DNA of 64,000 bases, from contig NZ_LT607750.1 in the NCBI RefSeq assembly GCF_900090235.1, forward strand, positions 4,331,001 to 4,395,000. The letters run 5' to 3'. A program made the position numbers and the translations under genes. The notes under the pieces are model-generated. The model searched no databases and was not told the origin of the DNA. It saw only the letters and a program-made list of their open reading frames with translations. This stretch comes from Micromonospora echinaurantiaca (GTDB lineage Bacteria; Actinomycetota; Actinomycetes; Mycobacteriales; Micromonosporaceae). Below, one piece after another: positions 27,997-36,273 of this stretch. Position 1 is the stretch's first letter. Each line of letters opens with the position of its first letter.

Positions 27997-29280
27997 TCAG
28001 TGCGCCGCCACGACCACCGGGTCCGAGCCCAGCTCGGCGAGCCGGGCCGGCCGGACGACCACCAGCAGCACCGCCGTCGCGGCCACCATGCCACCGGCGA
28101 CCACCACGGCCATCGCCACCGCGCCGGTGCCCAGCACACCGACCAGCGGCGCGGCCAGCGCGCCGACGCCGAACTGCACGGCGCCGAGCAGCGCGGAGGC
28201 GGTGCCGGCCGCCTCCCCGTGCCGGGACAGCGCCAGGGCCGGCGCGTTCGGCATGGCGAGGCCCGCGGCGGCGAGCACCACCCACAGCGACACCAGCAGG
28301 CTCGGCAGCCCGCCGAGCCCGGTCGCCGCGAAGCCGAGCATCGCCAGCCCCGCCGCGGTCCCCACGCCCAGGGCCACGACGAGGATCCGCTGCGGCGGAT
28401 AGCGGCGCAGCAGCCGTACGTTGAACTGGGTCGCCGCGATCAGCCCGACCGCCCCGGCGCCGAAGGCCAGCCCGAACTGCTGCTCGTCCAGGCCGTACTG
28501 CTCCTGCAGCACGAACGACGACCCGGCCACGTACGCGAACAGCGCCGCCATGGCCAGTCCGGCGACCAGGACCAGGCCCACGAACGTCCGGTCCCGCAGC
28601 AGCGAACCGTACCCGCTCATCGTCGCGGCCAGCCCGAGCGGCCGGCGGCGATCGGCCGGCAGCGTCTCGCGGAGGCCGAGGACGGCGACCACGACGAGCA
28701 GCACCCCGAACGCGGCCAGGGCCACGAACACGCCGCGCCAGTCCGTCCAGCGCAGCAGCCCGCCGCCGAGGGTCGGCGCGAGGATCGGCGCGGCACCCAT
28801 GACCAGCAGCAGCCGGGACAGCAGCCGGGCGAAGGCCGCGCCGTTGAACAGGTCGCGGACCACGGCCATCGCGACCACCGAGGCCGCCGCGACGCCGAGG
28901 CCCTGCACCACCCGCAGGGCACCGAGCACCGCGATGTTCGGTGCGACGACACAGAGCAGTGACGCCACGACGTGCAGCGCGATGCCGGCGATCAGCGGCC
29001 CGCGCCGGCCGACGGCGTCGGAGAGCGGGCCGATCAGCAACTGGCCGAGGGCGAGGCCGGCCAGCGTGCCGGTGAGGGTCAGCTGGACCGCGGCCGACGT
29101 GGTGTGGAAGTCAGCGACGATCGCGGGGAGCGCGGGCAGGTACATGTCGATCGTCAACGGCCCGACCGCGATCAGCGACCCGAGCACGAGGACCAGCCGC
29201 AGGCGTTGCCGGGCGCTCATCAGGTCACCGGGCGTCAGCGGAGCCGCCGCAGCCTCGGGGACGTCGACGGTGGCGGTCAT
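27997..29280 (-). CDS. Bcr/CflA-type MFS drug exporter
   Basis: A 427-residue major facilitator with twelve predicted helices. The first helix region SLIAVGPLTIDMYLPALPAI and the loop GQLLIGPLSDAVGRRGPLIAG are classic for the Bcr/CflA drug-resistance subfamily (DHA1). Family members export bicyclomycin, chloramphenicol, sulfonamides or short peptides by proton antiport. Its stop faces the prfH remnant. Upstream of the start lies an 18-bp inverted repeat that may bind its regulator; no regulator gene is adjacent. Confidence 0.87.
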   Translation of the reverse strand: MTATVDVPEAAAAPLTPGDLMSARQRLRLVLVLGSLIAVGPLTIDMYLPALPAIVADFHTTSAAVQLTLTGTLAGLALGQLLIGPLSDAVGRRGPLIAGIALHVVASLLCVVAPNIAVLGALRVVQGLGVAAASVVAMAVVRDLFNGAAFARLLSRLLLVMGAAPILAPTLGGGLLRWTDWRGVFVALAAFGVLLVVVAVLGLRETLPADRRRPLGLAATMSGYGSLLRDRTFVGLVLVAGLAMAALFAYVAGSSFVLQEQYGLDEQQFGLAFGAGAVGLIAATQFNVRLLRRYPPQRILVVALGVGTAAGLAMLGFAATGLGGLPSLLVSLWVVLAAAGLAMPNAPALALSRHGEAAGTASALLGAVQFGVGALAAPLVGVLGTGAVAMAVVVAGGMVAATAVLLVVVRPARLAELGSDPVVVAAH

Positions 29281-29328
29281 CGGATCGACTCCGACCGGTC
29301 GGCGGGCAGTCGGGCGGGAAACAGGTCA

Positions 29329-29346
29329 GGAGTCACACCTGACTCC
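29329..29346. promoter_or_regulatory. Inverted repeat upstream of the MFS exporter
   Basis: GGAGTCA (29329-29335), spacer CACC, TGACTCC (29340-29346): a perfect 7-4-7 dyad about 50 bp before the start at 29280. The position suits a repressor operator. It lacks the length expected of a terminator for the gene ending at 29482. Confidence 0.45.
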
Positions 29347-29481
29347 AAATCCGGATCCGGTGATCTGATTCCCGGTCCGGCCCGAGGTAACGGAGGTCAC
29401 AGGCGATCGTCCGGCTCCGTCCTCAGGTCGGGGATGCGCCGGCGGGGCGCGGCGGAGTCGGCCGGGCGGCCAGCTGTCGGC

Positions 29482-31128
29482 TCAGCCGGCGACCGGGACC
29501 GGCGCGCTGAGGCCGCCGGAGTTCCCGCTGCGGTCCAGGCCGGACACGCAGTAGGTGAGCGAGCCCTCGGCCGGTGCGCTGCGGTCGACCCAGCCGGAGC
29601 CGCGGGTGGTGCCGACGAGCCGGGCGGTGTCGCCGTCCACCCGGTAGACGGCGAAGCTGGTCGCGCCGTCGCCGCGCCAGGCCAACGCGACTCCGCCGTC
29701 GTCCGCGCGCCGCACCTCGGTGACCGTGGGGGCGGCCGGGGGCGCCGCCGGTAGCTGCGCCATCGTGGGCACCAGCGCCGGGCCGGCGTAGTGCGCCGCG
29801 CGGTAGCGGCTGACCGCGCCGAGCCGGTCGGCGCGTACCTGCTTGGCGCTGAAGTGCACGCTTCCGTGCACGCCGTGCCGCCGGTTGAGGGCGAGCTGGC
29901 GGTCCAGCTCGGCCGGGTCGCGCCAGGCGCCGCGCTCGCCCACCCGGTAGTCGGCCTGGCCGATGTAGAGCTGCACCCGGGTGCCCTTCACGGTGGCCGT
30001 CCACCACGGCAGCAGCTTGGCGTAGTCGGCCTTGTCGAACCCGATGTGCCAGTAGAGCTGCGGCACGACGTAGTCGAGCCACTGCTCGCGTACCCAGAGC
30101 CGGGTGTCGGCGTAGATGGCGTCGTAGCTCTGCAACCCGGCGGTCGCCGAGCCGGCCGGGTCGGTGCGCTTGTTGCGCCAGATGCCGAACGGGCTGATGC
30201 CGAACTTCACCCACGGCTTGATCTCCTTGATCCGCTCGCTCATCTCGCGGACCAGCGTGTTCACGTTGTGCCGGCGCCAGGCGTGCTTGTCCGGGAAGCC
30301 CCGGCCGTACCGGGCGAACGCCGCGTCGTCCGGGAAGTCCTGCCCGGCCTCGGGGTACGGGTAGAAGAAGTCGTCGAAGTGGACCCCGTCGACGTCGTAG
30401 CGGCGGACCGCCTCCAGCATCGAGTCCTCGACGAACCTGCGCGCCTCGGGGATGCCCGGGTTGAAGTAGAGGCGGCTGCCGCGCTGGTCGGCGCTGGGGT
30501 AGGTCACCACCCAGTCGCGGTGTCGACGCAGCGGATGCGTCGGCGCCAACTGGTCCAGCCGGGGGCCGGGCCCGCCCACGGTGGCCGGCTGCCCGCCCCG
30601 GTACGGGTTGAACCAGGCGTGGAACTCCAGGTTGCGGGCGTGCGCCTCGGCGACCATGAACTCCATCGGGTCCCAGCCCGGGTCGCGGCCGTCGCGGCGC
30701 CCGGTCAGCCACTCCGACCAGGGCGCGTAGCTGGACGGCCAGAGCGCGTCCCCGCTCGGTCGCACGTGCACGAAGACCGCGTTGTGGTTGTTCCGGACGG
30801 CCAGGTCCAGCCAGGCCCGGAACTCCGCCTGCACCGTCTCGGTCGGCAGCCCGCGCCGGCTCGGCCAGTCGATGTTGTTCACCGTCGTGATCCACATCCC
30901 GCGCAGCTCGCGGGGCGCCTGGATGGGCCGCCCGGCGCAGTCGGCGGCGCCGCCGTCCGGGGTGGCGCGGACGGCGGCCGCGTCACCCCGCATACCCTCG
31001 CCGACGACCCGGTCCCGCAGCGACCAGGCGCCGGCCCCGACGGCCACCGCGAGCGCGACGAGCACCGCGACCGGGGCCTTGGTACGACGGCGGTGGCTGG
31101 CGGGAGCGGACGGTTCGGCGGCGGACAT
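29482..31128 (-). CDS. Glycosyl-hydrolase-like GHL10 (DUF187-type) secreted protein
   Basis: A 548-residue exported hydrolase. The N-terminus has a basic stretch and one hydrophobic helix (APVAVLVALAVAVGAGAWSL). The GHL10 TIM barrel starts at ELRGMWITTVNNIDWPSR and includes AEFRAWLDLAVRNNHNAVFVHVRPSGDALWPS, FHAWFNPYRGG, YDVDGVHFDDFFYPYPEAG and WVKFGISPFGIW, all diagnostic. A C-terminal fibronectin type III-like domain (about 460-545) follows. The family acts on polysaccharides or peptidoglycan glycans; the true substrate is not established. It opens a 10-kb stretch rich in polysaccharide-degrading enzymes. Confidence 0.85.
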   Translation of the reverse strand: MSAAEPSAPASHRRRTKAPVAVLVALAVAVGAGAWSLRDRVVGEGMRGDAAAVRATPDGGAADCAGRPIQAPRELRGMWITTVNNIDWPSRRGLPTETVQAEFRAWLDLAVRNNHNAVFVHVRPSGDALWPSSYAPWSEWLTGRRDGRDPGWDPMEFMVAEAHARNLEFHAWFNPYRGGQPATVGGPGPRLDQLAPTHPLRRHRDWVVTYPSADQRGSRLYFNPGIPEARRFVEDSMLEAVRRYDVDGVHFDDFFYPYPEAGQDFPDDAAFARYGRGFPDKHAWRRHNVNTLVREMSERIKEIKPWVKFGISPFGIWRNKRTDPAGSATAGLQSYDAIYADTRLWVREQWLDYVVPQLYWHIGFDKADYAKLLPWWTATVKGTRVQLYIGQADYRVGERGAWRDPAELDRQLALNRRHGVHGSVHFSAKQVRADRLGAVSRYRAAHYAGPALVPTMAQLPAAPPAAPTVTEVRRADDGGVALAWRGDGATSFAVYRVDGDTARLVGTTRGSGWVDRSAPAEGSLTYCVSGLDRSGNSGGLSAPVPVAG

Positions 31129-31230
31129 CGCCCCAGTCTGCCCAGCCCGGCCCGCCGGATGAACAGCCGGGCCGATTACTTAACGATCAGCTAAGCCGCC
31201 GCCGGGCCGAACGACACGCCGGTCAGCGCC

Positions 31231-32127
31231 TCACGCGGGCGCGGAGCCGGTCGACGTGGCGGCGGGCCGGGCGCCGACGCGGGTCACCAGGTAGCCGAAG
31301 GCTGCCGCGGTGAAGAACATGACGATGCCGTACACGGCCCCCGGGATCGCCATCCGGGTGTTGTCGAGCAGCGCCGGGCTGAGCGCGATCGTGATGGCCA
31401 GGGTGCTGTTGTGGATGCCGATCTCGAAGCCGGCCGCCGTCGCGGCCGGCCGGTCGACCCCGGCCAACCGTGGCACCCCGTAGCCGATCGCGAGGCTCAG
31501 CAGGTTGAACGCGAGCACGGCCAGGCCGACCGAGACGAAGTAGTCGGCGATGTTCTCCCGTTCGCCGAGCACCGCGCCGGCGATCACCGCGACCAGCACG
31601 ACGACGGAGAGGATCCGGACCGGACGGTTGAGCAGTTCGGCGACGCGCGGCACCCGGGCCCGGATCAGCATGCCGATCGCGACCGGGACGAGGACGATGG
31701 CGAACACCTGCAGCACCTTGTCGAACTGCAGGCCGATGCTGCGCCCGTCGGCCAGGAAGTGTCCCGCCGACAGGTTGACCACGACCGGCAGGGTGAACAC
31801 GGCGAGCACCGAGTTGATGGCGGTCAGGGTGATGTTCAAGGCCACGTGCCCGCCGAACAGGTGGCTGTAGAGGTTGGCGGTGGTGCCGCCGGGGGAAGCG
31901 GCCAGCAGCATCATCCCGACGGCCAGTTCCGGTGCCAGGTCGAAGGCGAGCACCAGGGCGAAGCAGAGCGCCGGCAGCAGCAGCACCTGGCACACCAACG
32001 CGATGACGGCGGCCTTCGGATGGTGGGCCACCCGGCGGAAGTCGTCGACGGTCAGCCCGAGACCCAGGCCGAGCATGATGACGCCGAGGGCGATGGGCAG
32101 TCCGATCAGGGTCAGCGCCGAGTCCAT
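31231..32127 (-). CDS. Bile acid:sodium symporter (BASS) family transporter
   Basis: A 298-residue membrane protein with about nine or ten helices. The SPGGTTANLYSHLFGGHVALNITLTAINSVLA segment and the later GIHNSTLAITIAL segment are the two discontinuous sodium-site regions of the BASS family. Bacterial members carry bile acids, pantoate or other organic anions; the substrate here is unknown. The ATG at 32127 faces the GH18 chitinase gene across 147 bp. Confidence 0.85.
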   Translation of the reverse strand: MDSALTLIGLPIALGVIMLGLGLGLTVDDFRRVAHHPKAAVIALVCQVLLLPALCFALVLAFDLAPELAVGMMLLAASPGGTTANLYSHLFGGHVALNITLTAINSVLAVFTLPVVVNLSAGHFLADGRSIGLQFDKVLQVFAIVLVPVAIGMLIRARVPRVAELLNRPVRILSVVVLVAVIAGAVLGERENIADYFVSVGLAVLAFNLLSLAIGYGVPRLAGVDRPAATAAGFEIGIHNSTLAITIALSPALLDNTRMAIPGAVYGIVMFFTAAAFGYLVTRVGARPAATSTGSAPA

Positions 32128-32249
32128 GACACGACATGGTGACCGCCCGGTAACCGCCTCACAATCCCCCGTGCGGCCGGCCGCCGGCGACCCGGGGGCC
32201 CTTGACCGGCGGCGGTGATCCGCTTAGCTTCATCGATCAGAAAGGTGTC

Positions 32250-32262
32250 TTAACTAATTCTT
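32250..32262. promoter_or_regulatory. AT-rich motif upstream of GH18 chitinase gene 1
   Basis: TTAACT followed by AATTCTT, about 13 bp before the start codon of the chitinase gene. A related motif occurs in the opposite orientation before the second GH18 gene (34817-34827). AT-rich islands of this kind stand out here and may be promoter or regulator sites. Confidence 0.3.
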
Positions 32263-32274
32263 CGCTCCGTCCTC

Positions 32275-33630
32275 GTGGGAGTGCCGATGCGACCATTCCG
32301 TCACCGCCGCCTCACCGCCCTCGCCGCCCTGGTGACCGTGCTGGTCGCCGGCGCACCGCCGACCGCCGCGAGCGCGGGTGACGGCGGGCGACACTCCGCC
32401 GGTTACCACCGGGTCGGCTACTTCACCCAGTGGGGCATCTACGGTCGGGCCTTCCCGGTCCGCAAGCTCGACACCTCAGGGGCAGCGAGCCGGCTCACCC
32501 ACGTCAACTACGCCTTCGGCAACGTCAGCGAGGACGGTCGCTGCTATCTGGACGGTGGGCCGGGCGAGGGCGACGCCTGGGCCGACTACCAGCGTCCGGT
32601 CCCGGCGGAGGAGAGCGTCGACGGCGTCGCCGACGCCTGGGGCGAACCACTCAACGGCAACTTCGGCCAGCTGGCCAAGCTGAAGGTTAAGCACCCCGAC
32701 CTGAAGGTGATGATCTCGCTGGGGGGCTGGAGCTGGTCGACGTACTTCTCGAACGCCGCCCGCACCGACGCGTCCCGCAAGGCGTTCGTCGCCTCCTGCA
32801 TCGACCTCTACCTCAAGGGCAACCTCCCGATCCTCGACGGCGGCAGCGGCGGCCCCGGTTCCGCCGCCGGCGTGTTCGACGGCATCGACCTGGACTGGGA
32901 GTGGCCGAACTGGCCGGGCGAGCCGGGCAACGTGGTCCGCCCGGAGGACCGGGAGAACTTCACCAAGCTGCTCGCCGAGTTCCGCTGGCAACTCGACGCG
33001 TACGGCCGGCAGACCCGCAAGCACTACCAACTGACCGCCTTCCTGCCGGCGAACCCGGCGGCGATGGACGCCGGTTACGAGGGCCGCAAGATCTTCCGGT
33101 ACCTGGACTTCGCCACCGTGCAGGGGTACGACTTCCACGGCACCTGGGAGACGGTGACGAACCAGCAGTCGGCGCTGCGCGTGCCGGCGGGCGCGCCGGA
33201 CAACCCGGACTTCTCCGTCGAGGTGGCCATCGACGGCTGGATCGCCCGCGGCGCCCCGCGCGGCAAGCTGGTCCTCGGCATCCCGTACTACGGCCAGGGC
33301 TGGACCGGCGTCACCGGCGGCGGCAACGGCCTGTTCCAGCCCGCCGCCGGGCCCGCCCCGGCCACCCACGCCGCCGGGTTCGAGGACTACAAGCAGCTCA
33401 AGACCCTGCCCGGCAAGGGCTACGCGGTCCACCGTGACCTGCGCGCCGGGCACGCCTGGCTGTTCGACGGTACGACCTTCTGGACGTACGACGATCCGGT
33501 GGTCGTGCTGCAGAAGACGCTGTACATCCGGCGGGCCGGCCTGGGCGGCGCGATGATCTGGTCGCTGGACGGCGACGACGACAACGCGACGCTGACCAGG
33601 ACGATCAGCCTCGGGCTCGCCACCCGGTAG
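32275..33630 (+). CDS. GH18 chitinase, secreted
   Basis: A 451-residue secreted family 18 chitinase. A signal peptide (LTALAALVTVLVAGAPPTAASA) precedes the barrel, which begins RVGYFTQWGIYGR. The catalytic DxxDxDxE motif is DGIDLDWEW with Glu near residue 209. The SLGGWSWS strand and the final MIWSLDGDDD are as expected. The long insertion with YQLTAFLPANPAAMDAG and an alpha+beta CID domain mark it as subfamily A (ChiA/B-like, processive). The start could be GTG 32275 or ATG 32287; neither has a strong ribosome binding site. It hydrolyses chitin outside the cell and stands first of three chitinases. Confidence 0.93.
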   Translation: MGVPMRPFRHRRLTALAALVTVLVAGAPPTAASAGDGGRHSAGYHRVGYFTQWGIYGRAFPVRKLDTSGAASRLTHVNYAFGNVSEDGRCYLDGGPGEGDAWADYQRPVPAEESVDGVADAWGEPLNGNFGQLAKLKVKHPDLKVMISLGGWSWSTYFSNAARTDASRKAFVASCIDLYLKGNLPILDGGSGGPGSAAGVFDGIDLDWEWPNWPGEPGNVVRPEDRENFTKLLAEFRWQLDAYGRQTRKHYQLTAFLPANPAAMDAGYEGRKIFRYLDFATVQGYDFHGTWETVTNQQSALRVPAGAPDNPDFSVEVAIDGWIARGAPRGKLVLGIPYYGQGWTGVTGGGNGLFQPAAGPAPATHAAGFEDYKQLKTLPGKGYAVHRDLRAGHAWLFDGTTFWTYDDPVVVLQKTLYIRRAGLGGAMIWSLDGDDDNATLTRTISLGLATR

Positions 33631-33681
33631 CCGTACCTCGGGCGGCCCGCCCGGCACTCCCGCCACCCGATCCGACGATCC

Positions 33682-33722
33682 CCACCGGTCCGCCGCCGAA
33701 TCGCCCGGCGGCGGACCGGTGG
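33682..33722. terminator. Bidirectional terminator, 17-bp perfect stem
   Basis: Arms CCACCGGTCCGCCGCCG (33682-33698) and complement (33706-33722), loop 7 nt. It lies between the convergent stops at 33630 and 33819. Confidence 0.85.
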
Positions 33723-33818
33723 CCGTTCGCCCGCGGACCGCGCCGACCGGTCGACCGGACGGCCGTTGGGGGTCCGGCCGGATCGCCCAAGGTCGGGATC
33801 GCCCCGGGCCGGGGTCGC

Positions 33819-34214
33819 TCAGGCCGGGGTCGCGCTGGACGGGCCGGCGCGCTCGTCGAGGTCGCCGTGGAGCGCATCGGGGGCGCGCATCCGCCACGCG
33901 TCGGTGACGAGTTCGTGCAGGCGTGCCGCGCTCACCTCCGCCAACCGCACCATGACCAGCGGCAACCCGTCATAGGCGGGCGTGGTGAAGAACAGCTCCG
34001 GCTCGCCGAGCAGGAGGGCCTGCTTCTCCGCCTCGTCGCCCACGTACAGCACCGCGATGTCGGTCCGGATGACCCGCGGCCGACCCGGGCTGCGCTCCGG
34101 ATAGGACCAGACGAAGCCCTTGTCGGCCACCCGGAAGTCGAAGCCTTCGCTGTCGATCTCGATCACGTGCGGCAGGGCGAGGGCCAGGCGACGGACGTCG
34201 TCCGCGTCAGCCAT
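33819..34214 (-). CDS. MmcQ/YjbR-family protein
   Basis: A 131-residue YjbR-like protein. The start MADADDVRRLALALPHV and the run of strands (FDFRVADKGFVWSYPER, LLLGEPELFFTTPAYDGLPLVMVRL) with the C-terminal ELVTDAWRMRAP helix are family hallmarks. The fold is a CyaY-like, possibly nucleic-acid-binding domain, and no biochemical role is established. The ATG at 34214 was chosen by family alignment from memory; a longer frame adds an implausible N-terminus. It is unrelated in function to the flanking chitinases as far as can be seen. Confidence 0.82.
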   Translation of the reverse strand: MADADDVRRLALALPHVIEIDSEGFDFRVADKGFVWSYPERSPGRPRVIRTDIAVLYVGDEAEKQALLLGEPELFFTTPAYDGLPLVMVRLAEVSAARLHELVTDAWRMRAPDALHGDLDERAGPSSATPA

Positions 34215-34307
34215 CGACGTCGCCGCCGGAGGTCGCAACCCGCATGCGCACAGGTTAGCCGCCGCCCCGACCACGCCGACCACGTCGACCCGGCGTCCGT
34301 CGCCGGC

Positions 34308-34742
34308 TCAGGGCCGCGGGATGTCCAGCGCGCGCAGCGGATCGCCGCCGTCGACGAAGAGCCGGGCGGCCGCGGTGGTCGCCATCGCGATCCGGCGCAG
34401 CGCCTGCCGACCGGCCTCGGGGTGCCGCCCGTCCAGCGCGCCGACCCGGACGGCGAACACGATGTCGTACGGCTCCTCCCCCGGCTCCAGCACGAAGTCC
34501 TCGGCCGCTACCTGCCGGACGCTCATCCGGCCCGACCCGATCTCGGCCGCCGCCGCGGCCCGCGCCTGGTCGACGGCGCTGGCGGACCGGTCGATGGCCA
34601 GGATGTGGCCGGTGGTGAGCCGGGCGGCTACCGCGCGCGCGGCCGCGCCGGGACCGCACCCGATCTCCAGGACGCGGGAGTGCGGCTGGAGCGGAAGGGC
34701 GTCCACGATCGCGGCGAGGCGGGGCGACAGGCGGGCCGGCAC
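34308..34742 (-). CDS. SAM-dependent class I methyltransferase, short
   Basis: A 144-residue Rossmann-fold methyltransferase. Motif I is VLEIGCGPGAAA (near residue 24), followed by the acidic strand LAIDRSA, then AEDFVLEPGEEPYDIVFAVRVGAL for motif IV/post-IV. It is shorter than usual (about 200 residues) and ends soon after motif IV, lacking the C-terminal strands, so it may be a minimal or truncated form. Substrate not predictable. The ATG at 34742 is near the promoter region of the divergent chitinase gene. Confidence 0.75.
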   Translation of the reverse strand: MPARLSPRLAAIVDALPLQPHSRVLEIGCGPGAAARAVAARLTTGHILAIDRSASAVDQARAAAAAEIGSGRMSVRQVAAEDFVLEPGEEPYDIVFAVRVGALDGRHPEAGRQALRRIAMATTAAARLFVDGGDPLRALDIPRP

Positions 34743-34816
34743 GAGCGCCAGGATAAGCGATCCACTCCCGGTGGGCGGCCCGCCGACCGCGCCGGCGCAC
34801 GCCGGCTCTTACTTTT

Positions 34817-34827
34817 AAGAAAGTTAA
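34817..34827. promoter_or_regulatory. AT-rich motif upstream of GH18 chitinase gene 2
   Basis: AAGAAAGTTAA, the complement of TTAACTTTCTT, within an AT-rich island 34813-34838 that precedes the strong ribosome binding site and ATG at 34864. It is related to the motif at 32250-32262. It may contain the promoter. Confidence 0.3.
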
Positions 34828-34863
34828 TTGATAATCTCGCATTCATCGACGAGGAGGAATGTC

Positions 34864-36192
34864 ATGGGACTTCGACGGACGATGCCCGCCGCACTGGCCG
34901 GCGTGGCGCTGGTGGCCACCCTCGCGGCACTGCCGGGAGTGGACGGTTTCGCGGCGACCACGACCGGCCAGCACACCATGATCGTCTGCACGGCGCCGGC
35001 CTGGGCGGAGGGCACCACCTACCCCGCCGGTAGCCGGGTCAGCTACGCGGGCCGGTCGTACCAGGCGTTGGTGACCCACACCCCACCACCGGGCGCCGGC
35101 TGGAACCCGGCCGCCACCCCGTCGCTCTGGACCGATCTCGGCGCCTGCGACGGCGCGCCGTCGCCCACGCCCACCGGCACCTCGTCGCCCACCCCCACCC
35201 CGACGCCCACCGCAACGGTCACCCCGCCCGGCCCGGAGACCTGTGCGGGCAAGCCGAAGCCGCCCGGCAAGGTGCTCCAGGGCTACTGGGAGAACTGGGA
35301 CGGCGCCGCGAACGGCGTCCACCCACCGCTGGGCTGGATCCCGATCACCGATCCGCGGATCCCCGCACACGGCTACAACGTGATCAACGCGGCGTTCCCG
35401 GTGATCCGCGCCGACGGCACGGTGCTGTGGGAGGACGGCATGGACGCCACGGTACGGGTGCCCACCCCCGCCGAGATGTGCCGAGCCAAGGCTGCCGGGC
35501 TGACCATCCTGATGTCGATCGGCGGCGCCACCGCCGGAATCGATCTCAGCTCGTCCGCCGTCGCCGACCGGTTCGTCGCGACCGTCGTGCCGATCCTCAA
35601 GCGGTACAACTTCGACGGCATCGACATCGACATCGAGACCGGGCTCACCGGCAGCGGGAACATCTCCCAGCTCTCGACGTCGCAGGCGAACCTGATCCGG
35701 ATCATCGACGGGGTGCTCGCGCAGATGCCCCCGACCTTCGGCCTCACCATGGCGCCGGAGACCGCGTACGTCACCGGCGGCAGCGTCACCTACGGGTCGA
35801 TCTGGGGCGCGTACCTGCCGATCATCAAGCGGTACGCCGACAACGGGCGGCTCTGGTGGCTGAACATGCAGTACTACAACGGCAGCATGTACGGCTGCTC
35901 CGGTGACTCCTACCCCGCCGGCACCGTGCAGGGCTTCACCGTCCAGACCGACTGCCTCAACGCCGGCCTGGTCATCCAGGGCACCACCATCCGCGTTCCG
36001 TACGACAAGCAGGTCCCCGGCCTGCCGGCACAACCCGGCGCCGGCGGCGGCCACATGCCCCCGGCGACCGTGGCGCAGGCGTGGAACACCTACCGCGGCG
36101 GCCTGAAGGGGCTGATGACCTGGTCGCTGAACTGGGACGGGTCGAAGGGCTGGACCTTCGGCGACAACGTCAAGGCGCTCCAGGGCCGCTGA
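34864..36192 (+). CDS. GH18 chitinase with N-terminal CBM5/12, secreted
   Basis: A 442-residue secreted chitinase. A signal peptide (MPAALAGVALVATLAALPGVDGFA) is followed by a CBM5/12 chitin-binding module (APAWAEGTTYPAGSRVSYAGRSYQAL...LWTDLGAC). A Pro/Thr/Ser linker (PTPTGTSSPTPTPTPT) leads to the GH18 barrel beginning KVLQGYWENWDG. The catalytic motif is DGIDIDIE with Glu at about 258, and the substrate-site strand MQYYNGSMYG is present. It lacks the alpha+beta insertion, so it is subfamily B (ChiC/ChiD-like, endo-acting). The ATG at 34864 has GAGGAGG 5-7 nt upstream. It complements the processive GH18 at 32275 and the GH19 at 38188. Confidence 0.95.
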   Translation: MGLRRTMPAALAGVALVATLAALPGVDGFAATTTGQHTMIVCTAPAWAEGTTYPAGSRVSYAGRSYQALVTHTPPPGAGWNPAATPSLWTDLGACDGAPSPTPTGTSSPTPTPTPTATVTPPGPETCAGKPKPPGKVLQGYWENWDGAANGVHPPLGWIPITDPRIPAHGYNVINAAFPVIRADGTVLWEDGMDATVRVPTPAEMCRAKAAGLTILMSIGGATAGIDLSSSAVADRFVATVVPILKRYNFDGIDIDIETGLTGSGNISQLSTSQANLIRIIDGVLAQMPPTFGLTMAPETAYVTGGSVTYGSIWGAYLPIIKRYADNGRLWWLNMQYYNGSMYGCSGDSYPAGTVQGFTVQTDCLNAGLVIQGTTIRVPYDKQVPGLPAQPGAGGGHMPPATVAQAWNTYRGGLKGLMTWSLNWDGSKGWTFGDNVKALQGR

Positions 36193-36203
36193 GCCGGGCG
36201 TGC

Positions 36204-36237
36204 GGATGCCAGGGCGCCGGGCGGAGCCCTGGCATCC
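36204..36237. terminator. Bidirectional terminator
   Basis: Perfect 12-bp stem GGATGCCAGGGC (36204-36215) and complement (36226-36237), 10-nt loop, between the stops at 36192 and 36274. Confidence 0.85.
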
Positions 36238-36273
36238 ACGGCCCGGTGCGGGCGGTCGCCGGCGGCTGCCGGC

